A stretch of 64,000 bases of DNA from Odontocerum albicorne (GCA_949825065.1 OX463838.1:310001-374000), one strand, 5' to 3'; counted from the stretch's first letter, positions 42,500 to 53,267 are shown. The notes: generated by a model not told the origin, from the sequence alone. A program made the numbers and translations.

Positions 42500-43262
42500 A
42501 AAAGAAGTGGGCTGTATCAGCAGCCAATTGTGCAAAAACCCCTCTACTCCATCGTCGTCGTTGAATCGTTGGCCTCCCAGAGCTTCTTTCAGTGGCCCAA
42601 AGAGATGAAAGTCGCAGGGCTATAGATCAGGACTATATGGAGGGTGTTCCAGTCGTGTCCAACTCATTTCCTCCAATTGTTCGCATGTTACAGCTGCAGT
42701 ATGGGGTCTCGCGTTGTCATGGAGAAAAATCACTTTTCGTATCGGTTGGTCACGTCTTTTGCATCGATAAGCAAGTTTAACTTCACTCAAAAGCTCGCAA
42801 TAGTACGCCGCATTGATGGTGCGACGATCGTGAAAAAAATCGATGTCAAATGCCGCGCCGGTCCCAAAAAACTGTATCAAGCACCTTACCAGCTGACAAC
42901 CGAGTCTTGGCTTTCACAGGGGCTGCCTCATCCTCCTTTCTCCACTCCATGGTGGCTTGTTTCGACTTTGCCGTGTAGTGGTGTACCCAAGTTTCATCGC
43001 AGGTAACGATGCGACTCAAAATTGCGTTTCCTTGTGCAAACCGCGCCAAGAACCGCTCACAGACGTGCAAACGTGCCATTTTTTGTTCTGAAGTCAAAAG
43101 ACGTGGGACCCATCGAGCAGACACTTTACGGAATCCTAGGTCCTTTGTGATTATGGATTGAGTGCTTCCATAACTTATTCCTATCTCAGAACAAATTTCG
43201 GAAACCGTCAAACGTCGGTCGCCTTCTAGAAGATCACGAATGGCGTTAATGTTCGATTATTT
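42500..43262 (-). pseudogene. Mariner transposase pseudogene
   Basis: Minus-strand coding for most of a mariner transposase. The order is helix-turn-helix end (LTVSEICSEIGISYGSTQSI), IVTCDETWVHHYTAKSKQ (first catalytic Asp), VIFLHDNARPHTAAVTCEQL (second Asp), HPPYSPDL, an in-frame stop, then PCDFHLFGPLKEAL (third Asp). Counting residues, the second and third aspartates are 34 apart, the D,D34D signature of mariner. A frameshift lies near 42850-42880, there is a stop at ~42617, and the N-terminus is missing. Transposases of this family cut and paste DNA at TA sites; this copy cannot. Confidence 0.93.
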
Positions 43263-43321
43263 TGATAACACTTTTTGATGTTTTTTTTACATTACTCTAC
43301 TTTCGTACATTTCAGAAGCAA

Positions 43322-43352
43322 TTAAGTACGAAAGTCGAGGACCGCCTGTATA
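43322..43352. mobile_element. Solo Tigger-like terminal repeat
   Basis: GTACGAAAGTCGAGGACCGC followed by CTGTATA matches the right terminus of the Tigger relic (33665-33689). No left partner found; the mariner pseudogene may have landed in this element. Confidence 0.6.
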
Positions 43353-43754
43353 CTTAAATTTAAAATACGCCTGAATTTTTAAAATATTGAATTTATTGAG
43401 TTTTTTTAATGCCCCTCTTTTTCTTGGGAAGGTTTCATACTGAAATAACCTTAACAAGTCCCGTTCCTCAATCTGCTTTATATTATGCGAGTATTTGACC
43501 CGCGCTATGCTCGTATTTCAGGGTGGGAACGGGGCGAGGGTGAAGCGTACATTATACGGGGCACTCCCACGAATATTTATAAGGGTCAGTGAGATTAGCG
43601 CGCGAATAATTGATATTCACACCTGTGAATGCAGAACGGAAAAGTCTATGGTCCAGGGCGCTTACCGCATAGGATTTCGCCCACTCTTCGCCTGAACTAA
43701 ATGCAGCTTTTCGATGTATTGCTAAAGAAATAATCATAAAGATAAAACATCCTC
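43353..43754. other. Apparently single-copy stretch
   Basis: 43440-43700 is GC-richer and unrelated to other parts of the window. Short frames only. Possible regulatory DNA. Confidence 0.3.
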
Positions 43755-44195
43755 ACGAGAGAGCAGACTGCTACATGAGGAAGCACACTGCTATACGAGA
43801 AAGTGCATTGCTACATGGGAGAGCTCATTGCTATACAAGATAACACTTCTACGCGATATAGCATACTGCTACACGATCGAAAACACTTTTACACAACACA
43901 GCACACTGCTACACAAAAGAGTACACTGCTACACGAGATATCATAGTGCCACACGATCGAAAACACTTCTACACAACACAGCACACTGCTACACAAAAGA
44001 GTACACTGCTACACGAGAGAGCTTAGTGCCACACGATCGAAAACACTTCTACACAACACAGCACACTGCTATACAAAATAATACACTGCTACACGAGAGA
44101 GCATAGTGCCACGCGATCGAAAACACTTCTACACAACACAGCAAACTGCTATACAAAAGAGTGCACTGCTACACGAGAGAGCATAGTGCCACAAA
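43755..44195. repeat. Minisatellite, 80-bp unit made of five ~16-bp subunits
   Basis: CGATCGAAAACACTTCTACA recurs exactly every 80 bp (43874, 43954, 44034, 44114). Within the unit, phrases such as CACACTGCTACACGAGAGAG repeat at ~16 bp, so this is a two-level repeat. Confidence 0.95.
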
Positions 44196-44224
44196 TAGCT
44201 AAGATTATTGACCTGACACCTAAG

Positions 44225-44775
44225 ACAAATTATCTCCCATCGGTTAAGGAATCGAAAAATGCATAAAAAATATATCATGGACCCCAAAGCTATCCATTTT
44301 ATTAAGAAGTAATTTGTGGTTTATCCGATCGAAAGCTTTTAAGAAATCGTGATAGTAGCAAACATTTTGTTTTCCATCATCTCTAGTTCTCGAAACATAA
44401 TCGTTAAGTGTCATTAAATTATATTTGATAGGCCTTTTTTCCCTGAAACCATGTCGCTCTTCAATAATTTGAATATCAATATAGGCTCATTGATCCATTA
44501 TTGTCACCAAGAGTTTGGTTTTACAAGTTTTTGGTTATAGCAATAGGTCTATAATTTTTTCTAGCCGGACTTGTGAATAAGTGTCGCACTTGCTTTATTC
44601 AGCTCGCGAGGAAATTTAACATTATTTAAATATGTAGATAGTGGGCACAGGCAATACTTCTCTACTCCTGTTAAAAATATCATGTCATCCAGTCTTACAG
44701 CACTCGAATCGACATACGTATTTTTGTAAAAATATGAAGTGAAGTGCACTTCTAAGAGTAAGTTTATTTCCACTT
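44225..44775 (-). pseudogene. Decayed LINE reverse transcriptase (finger-palm region)
   Basis: The minus strand reads NVKFPRELNKASATLIHKSG, then EERHGFREKRPIKYNL and HDFLKAFDRINHKLLLNKMD across frameshifts. These are the P-x-x-LK...PI(H/F)KSG, HGFR-x-(K/R) and F/DAFDxxxH blocks of non-LTR reverse transcriptases; KAFD is the first catalytic motif. Several stops. Clade uncertain (Jockey-like possible). Confidence 0.75.
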
Positions 44776-45078
44776 CGCTACAGTAAAATAAAGTTAAAAT
44801 AATCAGCGAACCCGCAAAAAAAATTCATCCCAATATACGAGCATCTCAAATTCTAAATTGGATGGACGAGTAGATTATATAAGTATAATCATCCACGCTG
44901 CAGCAATGCACTTGCGTATTCGTTTATGACACATGACAATTTCAAACAACCTGCTGTTTTTTTTTATCACAGGTTTCGGCTTTTATTTTGTGGATCTCCA
45001 TATAAGAATATTTAACAATTCATTTTACACGTGTTTTTACATCCTATCCCAAGGCTCTTTTCAGGCGGAAAGATCACA
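44776..45078. other. AT-rich spacer
   Basis: ATCACAGGTTTCGGCTTTTATTTTGTGGA at ~44968 has a similar phrase at ~54172 (AAAGGTTTCAGCTTTAACTTTGTGGA), suggesting an interspersed repeat. Otherwise nothing recognised. Confidence 0.35.
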
Positions 45079-45089
45079 ATTTTGTCATA

Positions 45090-45384
45090 ATCTTCTTCAG
45101 TTTCAAGCCTGGGGATTGGTTAGCAGCGAAGCCCTGCATCTCCTCCTCCACTCCACTCGGTCTTCAGCGATCCTCTTGAGCTCTGTATAGGAAGTGCAGT
45201 CCATATCGTGGCATATTTGCTCCAGATACTTTCGGCGAGGACGCCCTCTGCCAATCGATCCCTCAATCATTCCCTCCAGTATATTGTGCAGGAGATTTTC
45301 ATGTTGCAGCATATGACCCATCCATTCTGCACGCCTTTCCGATATGGTGTTTGACAGGTGCCTGGTTTCTTCGATCCTGCTGAG
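45090..45384 (-). mobile_element. LINE-E 3' end with (GAA)n tail
   Basis: Flanked by near-identical ATTTTGTCATA (45079-45089) and TTTTGGTCATA (45385-45395). The minus strand encodes MGHMLQHENLLHNILEGMIE, GSIGRGRPRRKYLEQICHDM and WRRRCRASLLTNPQA, the C-terminus of an endonuclease-reverse transcriptase LINE, followed by a GAAGAAG-like end. The same family is at 59359-60091. Confidence 0.88.
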
Positions 45385-45394
45385 TTTTGGTCAT

Positions 45395-45955
45395 AGTAGC
45401 AATGCGTATATATATCGGACTAGTGTCACATTACTATGGGAAACCCACATAATAGCAATGCATATATATCAGACTAGTGTCATGTTACTGTGTGCAACCC
45501 ACATAATAGTAATGCATATATATCAGACTAGCGTCACGTTACTGTGGGCAACCCACATAATATATATATCAGACTAGTGTCACGTTACTATGGGCAACCC
45601 ACATAATAGCAATGCATATATATCAGACTAGTGTCACGTTACTATGGGCAACCCACATAATAGCAATACATATGTTATATATCAGACTAGTGTCACGTGA
45701 CTGTGGGCAACCTACATAATAGCAATACATATGTTATATATCAGACTAGTGTCACGTTACTATGGGCAACCCACATAATAGCAATACATATGCTATATAT
45801 CGGACTAGTATCACGTTACTATGGGCAACCCAAATAATAGCAATGCCTATATGATATATCAGACTAGTGTCACGTTACTATGGGCAACCCACATAATAGC
45901 AATGCCTATATGATATATCAGACTAGTGTCACGTTACTATGGGTAACCCACATCA
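45395..45955. repeat. Minisatellite, 54-59 bp unit, about 10 copies
   Basis: Unit AGACTAGTGTCACGTTACTA, TGGGCAACCCACATAATAGC, AATGCATATATATC. Later copies have longer spacers (CATATGTTATATATC; CCTATATGATATATC). Confidence 0.95.
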
Positions 45956-46734
45956 AAAGTGTGTGTAGTATATTTACTTGAGTGTAATAGACACTTACAC
46001 GTATTGTCAATTGATATTCGTAAACGGTTTTATATTTATCGTTTATATCGCTATAATAACAGGAGTATTCCTGTATTTCAGTTATGTCTCTTGTTGTTTA
46101 CACATAAAGCTTTGACCTCTCCGTTTTAATGAAATATACTAAAAGCTATATTAAAATATTCACAATTCTCGAGAGCAATCGGCAAATAAAAGTTGCCCCT
46201 TCGAAATTGAAATGTAGTAGTGATTAATAAAACAAAACTTCCTTAATTTGTTCCCGATCCGATCCGATCCGATGTTGTAACGTCTGTCGAGGGGATGCGA
46301 GCGGGGCGCGACCCGCCAGACATACTGGAGTATTCCTGGACCTTTTTTGTTTCAGTTGCCCGCCCTCTCCAGCGCCGTTACATCATTACGAAAAAAAAAC
46401 TCTCGAGTCGAGTATTTTCGAATAAACCTTTATAAAAAGTATCCATTTCTCGCGAAGGGATTAATTATTCGCCATGCCGTGTGAAGATATGACTTAACGG
46501 CGCAATGTGGAGGCGGGCCGATCCGCCGGGGCGGGTGAATTAATAATGCGATGAAGAGGAATCTGTTTATACGAGTATGTACGAGTATACCGGTGTGTAT
46601 CCGGGCCCTTTACAAGGGTATTTAAATTTTACTATCTCATTAATTTAGACGACCCCCACCTTATCTGTTATATATCTGTTGTCTAACTATACTCTTGACG
46701 ATCCGTCAGCTGTTGAGACTCTCTCGAGTTAACG
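45956..46734. other. Apparently single-copy stretch with a GC-rich core
   Basis: 46240-46620 is GC-rich (GGAGGCGGGCCGATCCGCCG at ~46510) and starts with a (GATCC)n-like run. No frame is supported. Two TACGAGTA octamers at 46570 and 46580. Candidate regulatory DNA. Confidence 0.4.
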
Positions 46735-46870
46735 ACGACCTCCGTGGCCTAGTTGGGTTTGACGCTTGTTTTCCGACTCGGGGGTTGATGGTTTGATTTC
46801 CGTTGGAAGCCATTTTTGAAGTGAAACTTGTATCTATGCGGTAGGGCAAATTGGCCTGAACATCACGAAA
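46735..46870 (+). mobile_element. SINE-1 copy
   Basis: CGACCTCCGTGGCCTAGTTG (A-box) and GATGGTTTGATTTCCGTTGG (B-box), body AAGTGAAACTTG. The tail is replaced by AT-rich DNA. Confidence 0.7.
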
Positions 46871-46879
46871 AGTGAAACG

Positions 46880-47240
46880 GTGTATTATATTAATATTTAT
46901 TAATATATTATTAATAATGATTTATTATTAATAATAATTAATATTATTTTAATTATACTAAGTGTATTATATTATTAATAAAATTATTATTTATTATTAA
47001 ATTATTTTTTTTTTGTTATTTTAATATTAAAATATTAAACATTTATTAATTTTATTTTATAATAATTTTTTTTTATTTAATATTTATTTTAATATTTATT
47101 TAATATGTAATTATAATAATGTGTTATAATAGTATTAATAATCATATTATTATTGTATTGTAATATAATTAATTAATAATATAATATAATTATATTATTA
47201 ATAATAAAATAAAAATAATATTTTTTTATTAAATTAAGAG
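46880..47240. repeat. AT-only low-complexity tract
   Basis: About 350 bp almost wholly of A and T, with many ATTATTAAT-like palindromic words. Possible matrix-attachment or unstable DNA; no gene. Confidence 0.8.
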
Positions 47241-47986
47241 AGATTTTCTTGAATTAAATGCCACATAACCATTTTCTAATCCTAAAAAAAAACGTTAACA
47301 TATGAAAAAGAAGCAATGCATAAAATAAACTTTTCCTAGGAGCTAAGAAGTTTCACTTCTACCGCGCGAGAGTCTCACGCTTCTGTTTTTTAAATGAATT
47401 CCAGTCTGGGTTCCACTTCAGGCCTCTAGAACATATTTCTGGTTGCTTGGAAGATGGCATTGGCTCGAAATGGAATCTCGCGTGTCTCTGGAGGACTTTT
47501 GAAGAACTTTTTTTAACTGCTTTTTCATTGATTATTCTAGTTTTTTTAATCTATTTTTGTGTTGGAAGAAATTGATTGTACCTTTTCTGTTTTGGGTGCT
47601 CTTGTTTCTAGTATTGTAAAAAAAGGGTTGTAGCATAACACAACTGCTGTTGTGGATTTCACTTCGCTGACTCGACCGGTTCTCGGCTCATCTTCCTGCC
47701 CTGAAGAGCTAGGGGATGGGGATACAGCGTGAGGTCAAATCAATGGAGCAGACGCAACCCTGCGCGGCCACATCACGACTTGAGGGATTTTCCTCGACCC
47801 CCATAAATAGTACATGTGTCGGTTTTATGTCCTGCAACGCTAACCGTTAAAATTCCGCGCCGCACTGTGAGCTGATACGATTGTGTTGTGAAGGAACTGT
47901 TTTATTATATTAATACTGAAAGAAACGGCGTGGTGATAGGAAATAAAGTTAATGTAGTACTAACACACACACACACACACACATAT
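47241..47986. other. Unassigned stretch
   Basis: 47640-47850 is GC-richer and seems single-copy. An (AC)n run lies at ~47964-47981. Nothing coding recognised. Confidence 0.35.
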
Positions 47987-48170
47987 ACGAGGGTGGTCCG
48001 ATAAGTACTTCATTTTTTCGACTAAAGTGGAGTTAGCAAATTTACAAATTAGGGTAGCGATATATCGTCGCCGATATTGCAGGAACACGTAACTCGATTT
48101 TTTGGTATAAGTACCTTTCTTTATTTTTTCTCATCTCTTGTATCATTAACACATTTTTACATTAACATGA
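47987..48170. mobile_element. Mariner-family left end fragment
   Basis: Starts ACGAGGGTGGTCCGATAAGT, the same terminus as the next element, and includes the ~110-bp block also found at 37742-37855. It runs directly into the second ACGAGGGTGG terminus at 48171. Confidence 0.75.
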
Positions 48171-48703
48171 ACGAGGGTGGTCCGATAAGTGCTTAGCCTA
48201 CAAAAGAATAACAAAAATTTTGGAAAAGTGGCGATTTATTTCTCAACATAATCTCCTTTGAGTTCGATACACTTGACCCAGCGATGCTCCAACTTCTTTA
48301 ACCCGTCTGAAAAATACGTTTTCTGGAGGTCTGCAAAGTAGGCCTCCGTGGCGGCGATAACCTCCTCATTCGACTCAAATTTCTGCCCGGCGAGTGACTT
48401 TTTCAAATTTGGAAACAAAAAGAAGTCGCACGGGGCCAGAAAACGGTGGCCATCACCTTTCCGGCCGATAGGACAGTCTTCGCCTTCGATATTGCTCTTT
48501 TTCCATTTGTCTCAAATCCGCGGACACGCTCGCTTCCACACGCGGTCAAAACAAAACTACGCGTCCGATTCGGCTGAAATTTTGACAGTAGCTGTCAACG
48601 AGAATGTACTACGCGAAAAAAACCGCCCGATGGCACCACTAATGCTCTTGCGTTAGTGGTGCCATCGGGCGGTGAGGCTAAGTACTTATCGGACCGCCCT
48701 CGT
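48171..48703 (-). mobile_element. Mariner deletion derivative with terminal inverted repeats and a hairpin
   Basis: Left end ACGAGGGTGGTCCGATAAGT; right end the inverse (ACTTATCGGACCGCCCTCGT, 48684-48703). The minus strand keeps the transposase C-terminus: APCDFFLFPNLKKSLAG (third catalytic Asp) then EEVIAATEAYFADLQKTYFS and LEHRWVKCIELKGDYVEK. The DNA-binding region and the first two catalytic aspartates are deleted. A perfect 20-bp hairpin lies just inside the right terminus (48623-48672). Confidence 0.92.
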
Positions 48704-48715
48704 ATATGTATATGC

Positions 48716-48753
<38 letters not shown>

Positions 48754-48795
48754 GTATGTATGTGTGTATGTGTATGTATATGTGTATGTGTATGG
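48704..48795. repeat. (TATG)n/(TATATG)n microsatellite
   Basis: ATATGTATATGTATATG-type run next to the mariner end. Confidence 0.95.
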
Positions 48796-49215
48796 CTTTA
48801 GGTGTAAAATAGTTTATGTGTGTAATATTCATATAACATAAAATTTTGAAAAGACCTCCCAAAAACTTCGTAAATGTTAATAAGAACTTCTAAAAGGGTT
48901 GTCTTCAAGTGCTTCCTAAAGCCGCACAAGACACCCGTATCTCGAACATTAAGAGGGACACAATTTCACGCCATAGAATCAGCAACGAAAAAAGCTCTAT
49001 AATAATATCGCGCAATATTGGATCGATTTTGAACAATGAAATTATTAGATGAAGTTGAAATTAACCTTAAAGTTCTACGCCTCTCCGAAAGAACATCTCT
49101 CAGACATAGATTCGTAAGATACGAGTACAATGGAGATGTTCCAAATGGACTGATCAACACAATATTTGTCCAAAGCAATTTAGGAAATTTACTTCCAACG
49201 ACATACATATGTTAT
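48796..49215 (-). mobile_element. LINE-B 3' coding end
   Basis: The minus strand reads LRLISTSSNNFIVQNRSNIA, RYYYRAFFVADSMA and, in another frame, CGFRKHLKTTL. This gives more of the LINE-B C-terminus than other copies; the AxxWNxxPLxxR-type region lies around 48950-48990. Confidence 0.75.
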
Positions 49216-49879
49216 AATAGATATATTTTACAAATAGGTCTCGAACTGGAAAAGAACATCAACGGTATTTATTGTTTATTGACCTTTGGATTGGTCCCCG
49301 CCTTAAGGGCTGAGTAGTGTCCATTAAGTAAATGACATTACCCAGCACATAATAAATTAACGTCCACACTCATGGTCCTTCCTATTGACGGGGTGTTCTC
49401 GTCAGACGGAGTGGTCGTCCAATATTTGTGACCTCGTGCGTCTGTGGCGCATCGCCCTGCCCTGCGCAACCCCGGCCCGCGCCAGCTCGACATCATTATC
49501 CGCTAATAGCCTTTTTATGTGGCCATCCATTACGCCCCCCCTGATGGCCCCGATCCGTCATATTGTCACCGTACTCCGGCTCATCGAGTCGGGCTCTTCA
49601 CAAGGATCCAATCCGCACGATTCTGTTCCTATTATGGTAGTAGATCGATAACGGCCCCAGCGCGCACAATATAGTAGTGGCGAGTAAAGGACCGGCTTGA
49701 TCAGCTGAAACGCTCCGAGTCGAACCTCTTTCCCTTCTCCGTCCTCCCTCCTGGGAGGTGCCAGTTCATTTCCAGAAAATTTCGTTTTCGATCCAGTTTT
49801 ATTTTAAGCCTTTTTAATCTGAATTCATGTTTTTAAGAAGTTTATTCGACGTATTTATATTTTTATGAAGTTTATTTAT
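49216..49879. other. GC-rich, apparently single-copy stretch
   Basis: 49380-49760 is GC-rich, with an 88-codon plus frame (49385-49651) and an almost open minus frame containing IRGGVMDGHIKRLLADNDVE. Neither is recognised. Could be an exon, conserved non-coding DNA or neither. Confidence 0.35.
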
Positions 49880-50015
49880 GGTCCTGTGGCATCGAATAGT
49901 ATACCTCTTAGTGTTAGAGTAGAGATATAGGTACTGTATGCAGCTTTAGGAAGCTCTCGAAGACTACGCTTTTTGGGAGTATTATCAAAATTGATGTTAT
50001 ATTCACTTCACACAT
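49880..50015 (+). mobile_element. LINE-B 3' fragment
   Basis: CCTCTTAGTGTTAGAGTAGAG...TGCAGCTTTAGGAAGCTCTC...TTTTTGGGAGTATTATCAAA matches the LINE-B coding end. Confidence 0.7.
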
Positions 50016-50027
50016 TTATTATATGGT

Positions 50028-50345
50028 TCATGGCCAGGCGGTAACACACTGGACTTCCGTGCGGAAAGTCGCCGGCTTGAATCCGCTGGCGCTGTGCTAC
50101 TCCCCTCGAATGAGTGAGTTCAATTGCTCACTCACTTAAAAAAACAAATTCCACGTTACAGGGTTGCGTCGTCACGTTACCTGCTTTTTACATCTCACTC
50201 GGTCTAACGGGACCTCCTTTTATCGACGATCTGCCTGTTGTCGACTTGCTCCAATCTTCCAGTTTGATCGATGGGAGGTGAGTTGGAGAAGCGACGGCTC
50301 ACTTATGATATTTCCGTGATTGGAGGCAGTCGGAGAGCCTCGCCC
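50028..50345 (+). mobile_element. SINE-2, second copy
   Basis: CATGGCCAGGCGGTAACACA, CTGGACTTCCGTGCGGAAAG and CGGCTTGAATCCGCTGGCGC form the tRNA-like head. The body shares CTCACT...AAAAACAAATTCCACG with 28490-28520. Confidence 0.75.
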
Positions 50346-50514
50346 GTCTACGAAACATTAAATATTATATATAAGTGATCATGTTTGATCACATGTGGGT
50401 ACGATATGTTCACACCACTGCCGCACGTTCTTCAGGCATGATCGCATCTTCCAGAATCGCGATTTCTCTTATTGTTGATTTCATTGATTCCTTAACATTA
50501 AATGACGAGAATCA

Positions 50515-50605
50515 GTTGACGACCTCTATGGTTTATTGGTATTGCGTTTGACTTTTACTCTGGGGTTTTGAGTTCAATTCTCGATAGTACACAAAAAACA
50601 TTAAT
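50515..50605 (+). mobile_element. SINE-1 head fragment
   Basis: ACGACCTCTATGGTTTATTG (A-box) and GTTTTGAGTTCAATTCTCG (B-box); no tail. Confidence 0.6.
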
Positions 50606-51299
50606 TTTCTTTAATAATTCCCGTATATATTGACGACCCCGTGAGTATGTGATGGTGTTTACATGAAAATCCAAAATAACACATATCCTCCATATCTTGG
50701 AACTGTTCGCCATCAGCATAGCATGTTTGACTGCCGCGCCGGGAGCAGGAGAAGGACCCCGATCCGTCCATTCCCGAGGATACTTCGTGGAACGAGACGG
50801 GGCTTAATGCTGGAGAAATATCGCCGTCATTATTAATAAATTGTATTTACACTAATCCCGCGCTCTGCCCCTTATTGTTATATATTTATTACAATACTTA
50901 ATTCCGTTAAATTAATATACCGACAGCTAGCCCCCGCCCCAACCCCACCCGCGACAGCCTTCCTTATTACTACCCGACTTCCAGTTTCCCTCTGCACACC
51001 GCTCGCATTGCTCATTTCTCCTGTTCGGGTAACCTCACCCCTATCTCCTCATCCCTCTGCAGACAGGGTGTTTCGGTTATCCCGGAGTGGAATTACGGTT
51101 CGAGTCGGGTTCACTCGCATTTTCCGTACCGCTATAATTTTACGTTGTATTCGATATTCGATATAGTGTATTTTTTTCCTTATTTTAAATATACAATTCG
51201 TATCATATGTTACGACTGCTCAGCAAAAGAACAGTAATTTCACGTAGCAAAAGAACAGTAATTTCACGTAGCAAAATGCCAAATACTCGTATATGCTTT
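50606..51299. other. GC-rich, apparently single-copy stretch
   Basis: 50720-51130 is GC-rich (AGCCCCCGCCCCAACCCCAC near 50935), without a supported frame. AAAGAACAGTAATTTCACGTAGC is tandemly duplicated at ~51225-51270. Confidence 0.35.
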
Positions 51300-51455
51300 A
51301 GAAATGCGTGCACTTAGAGAAGTACATGGGCTGACTATATGTGACAAAATACGAAATGGGATTAGGGATGGCTGAGAACTTAAGGGTGATGTGTTGAATA
51401 AGATGAAGGACACTTGGAGATGGTTCGAGCACATGGAACGAATAAATTAAAAATA
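51300..51455 (+). mobile_element. LINE-H fragment, plus orientation
   Basis: The plus strand reads EMRALREVHGLTICDKIRNG then DTWRWFEHMERINK, the MRALRxxxGxxxxDxxRN...LRWxxHVERM region of RTE-like LINEs, with one stop. Confidence 0.65.
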
Positions 51456-51589
51456 CTAACAAAACAAATATACTTTACATTACAAATTAATGTGAGTGAA
51501 TTCGTTGTTAAGAAGGACCAAAAAAGTATTGTTGTATTAAAATAATATATTGAAAAAAAAAGTTTGATAAGTCGTAGGAGCTGTACGAG

Positions 51590-51640
51590 ACGGTTTTGTA
51601 TTGTGTTGTATTACACTTTCGTTGTATACATCAGCGGCGG
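51590..51640 (-). mobile_element. SINE-1 tail fragment
   Basis: TTGTATTACACTTTCGTTGTATACA is the reverse complement of the SINE-1 3' tail (compare 17881-17920). Confidence 0.6.
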
Positions 51641-51643
51641 CTG

Positions 51644-51688
51644 GTCTCGAGGTGCGTTGGTGCGCTGAGCACCAACGCACCTCGAGAC
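51644..51688. repeat. Perfect 20-bp hairpin with a 5-base loop
   Basis: GTCTCGAGGTGCGTTGGTGC (51644-51663), loop GCTGA, then its exact reverse complement GCACCAACGCACCTCGAGAC (51669-51688). Confidence 0.97.
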
Positions 51689-52067
51689 GCTGAGCGAATG
51701 TGAAATATCGCTGTCTCACGGTTTACTGTATGTCTCTGTCTGCCCTATATGAATTTGCGTTTCCATTCGGTGCGTATTGGAGATCGCTCCGGTAGTATTG
51801 GCAAACTTGGCCGGTCCATTTGAAAGGAATATTTTTTGAATTTTCTCTTGAATAAAAATACTCGTTCTACTCGTATTTGTTAGTATTCTTATATGATACA
51901 AGGTTGGTTTCTAGAGCAAAATGAAAGTCGCTGCTGGGGCCACCTGTAGAGCATGCTTGTTGGGGATAAGCGCACGTGTCTTTATTATTATATGTACTTA
52001 TAATTATCATGACTTTTTTATTTTCTTCTCAATTTATGGCTTGTATTCTATTGCACTCCCCTCCGCA
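51689..52067. other. Spacer
   Basis: Nothing recognised. TACTCGTA at 51868. Confidence 0.3.
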
Positions 52068-53155
52068 CCGACTGGAATAAAGGATTTATTATTACTACCA
52101 TTATTGTTATAGTCTTCTATTGCACTCCCCTCCGCACCGACTGGAATAAAGGCTTTATTATTACTACCATTATTGTTATAGTCTTCTATTGCACTCCCCT
52201 CCGCACCGACTGGAATAAAGGTTTTATTATTACTACCATTATTGTTATAGTCTTCTATTGCACTCCCCTCCGCACCGACTGGAATAAAGGCTTTATTATT
52301 ACTACCATTATTGTTATAGTCTTCTATTGCACTCCCCTCCGCACCGACTGGAATAAAGGCTTTATTATTACTACCATTATTATTATAGTCTTCTATTGCA
52401 CTCCCCTCCGCACCGACTGGAATAAAGGCTTTATTATTACTACCATTATTGTTATAGTCTTCTATTGCACTCCCCTCCGCACCGACTGGAATAAAGGCTT
52501 TATTATTACTACCATAATTGTTATAGTCTTCTATTGCACTCCCCTCCGCACCGACTGGAATAAAGGCTTTATTATTACTACCATTATTGTTATAGTCTTC
52601 TATTGCACTCCCCTCCGCACCGACTGGAATAAAGGCTTTATTATTACTACCATTATTATTATAGTCTTCTATTGCACTCCCCTCCGCACCGACTGGAATA
52701 AAGGCTTTATTATTACTACCATTATTGTTATAGTCTTCTATTGCACTCCCCTCCGCACCGACTGGAATAAAGGCTTTATTATTACTACCATAATTGTTAT
52801 AGTCTTCTATTGCACTCCCCTCCGCACCGACTGGAATAAAGGCTTTATTATTACTACCATTATTGTTATAGTCTTCTATTGCACTCCCCTCCGCACCGAC
52901 TGGAATAAAGGCTTTATTATTACTACCATTATTGTTATAGTCTTCTATTGCACTCCCCTCCGCACCGACTGGAATAAAGGCTTTATTATTACTACCATAA
53001 TTGTTATAGTCTTCTATTGCACTCCCCTCCGCACCGACTGGAATAAAGGCTTTATTATTACTACCATAATTGTTATAGTCTTCTATTGCACTCCCCTCCG
53101 CACCGACTGGAATAAAGGCTTTATTATTACTACCATAATTGTTATAGTCTTCTAT
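52068..53155. repeat. Minisatellite, 69-bp unit, about 16 copies
   Basis: Unit CTTCTATTGCACTCCCCTCC, GCACCGACTGGAATAAAGGC, TTTATTATTACTACCATTAT, TGTTATAGT. Copies differ only at a few positions (ATTATTG/ATAATTG/ATTATTA; GGCTTT/GGTTTT/GGATTT). A 397-codon minus-strand frame of 23-residue repeats (EDYNNNGSNNKAFIPVGAEG + SAI) spans it. The few variable bases mostly change the amino acid, which is not what purifying selection would leave, so I do not call a gene. Confidence 0.97.
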
Positions 53156-53267
53156 TTTAAAATACATACCATACATACTTACAACTTTTGACTCGTCTTT
53201 ATCATTTTGACTCGTCTTTGTCAACATCCTTAAATAAAACGCAGACCGTAGAATAAACTTAATCTGT

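Noticed and set aside
42604..43006. Plus-strand frames opposite the mariner transposase
   Set aside because: They are antisense shadows of the minus-strand transposase, which has matching family motifs.
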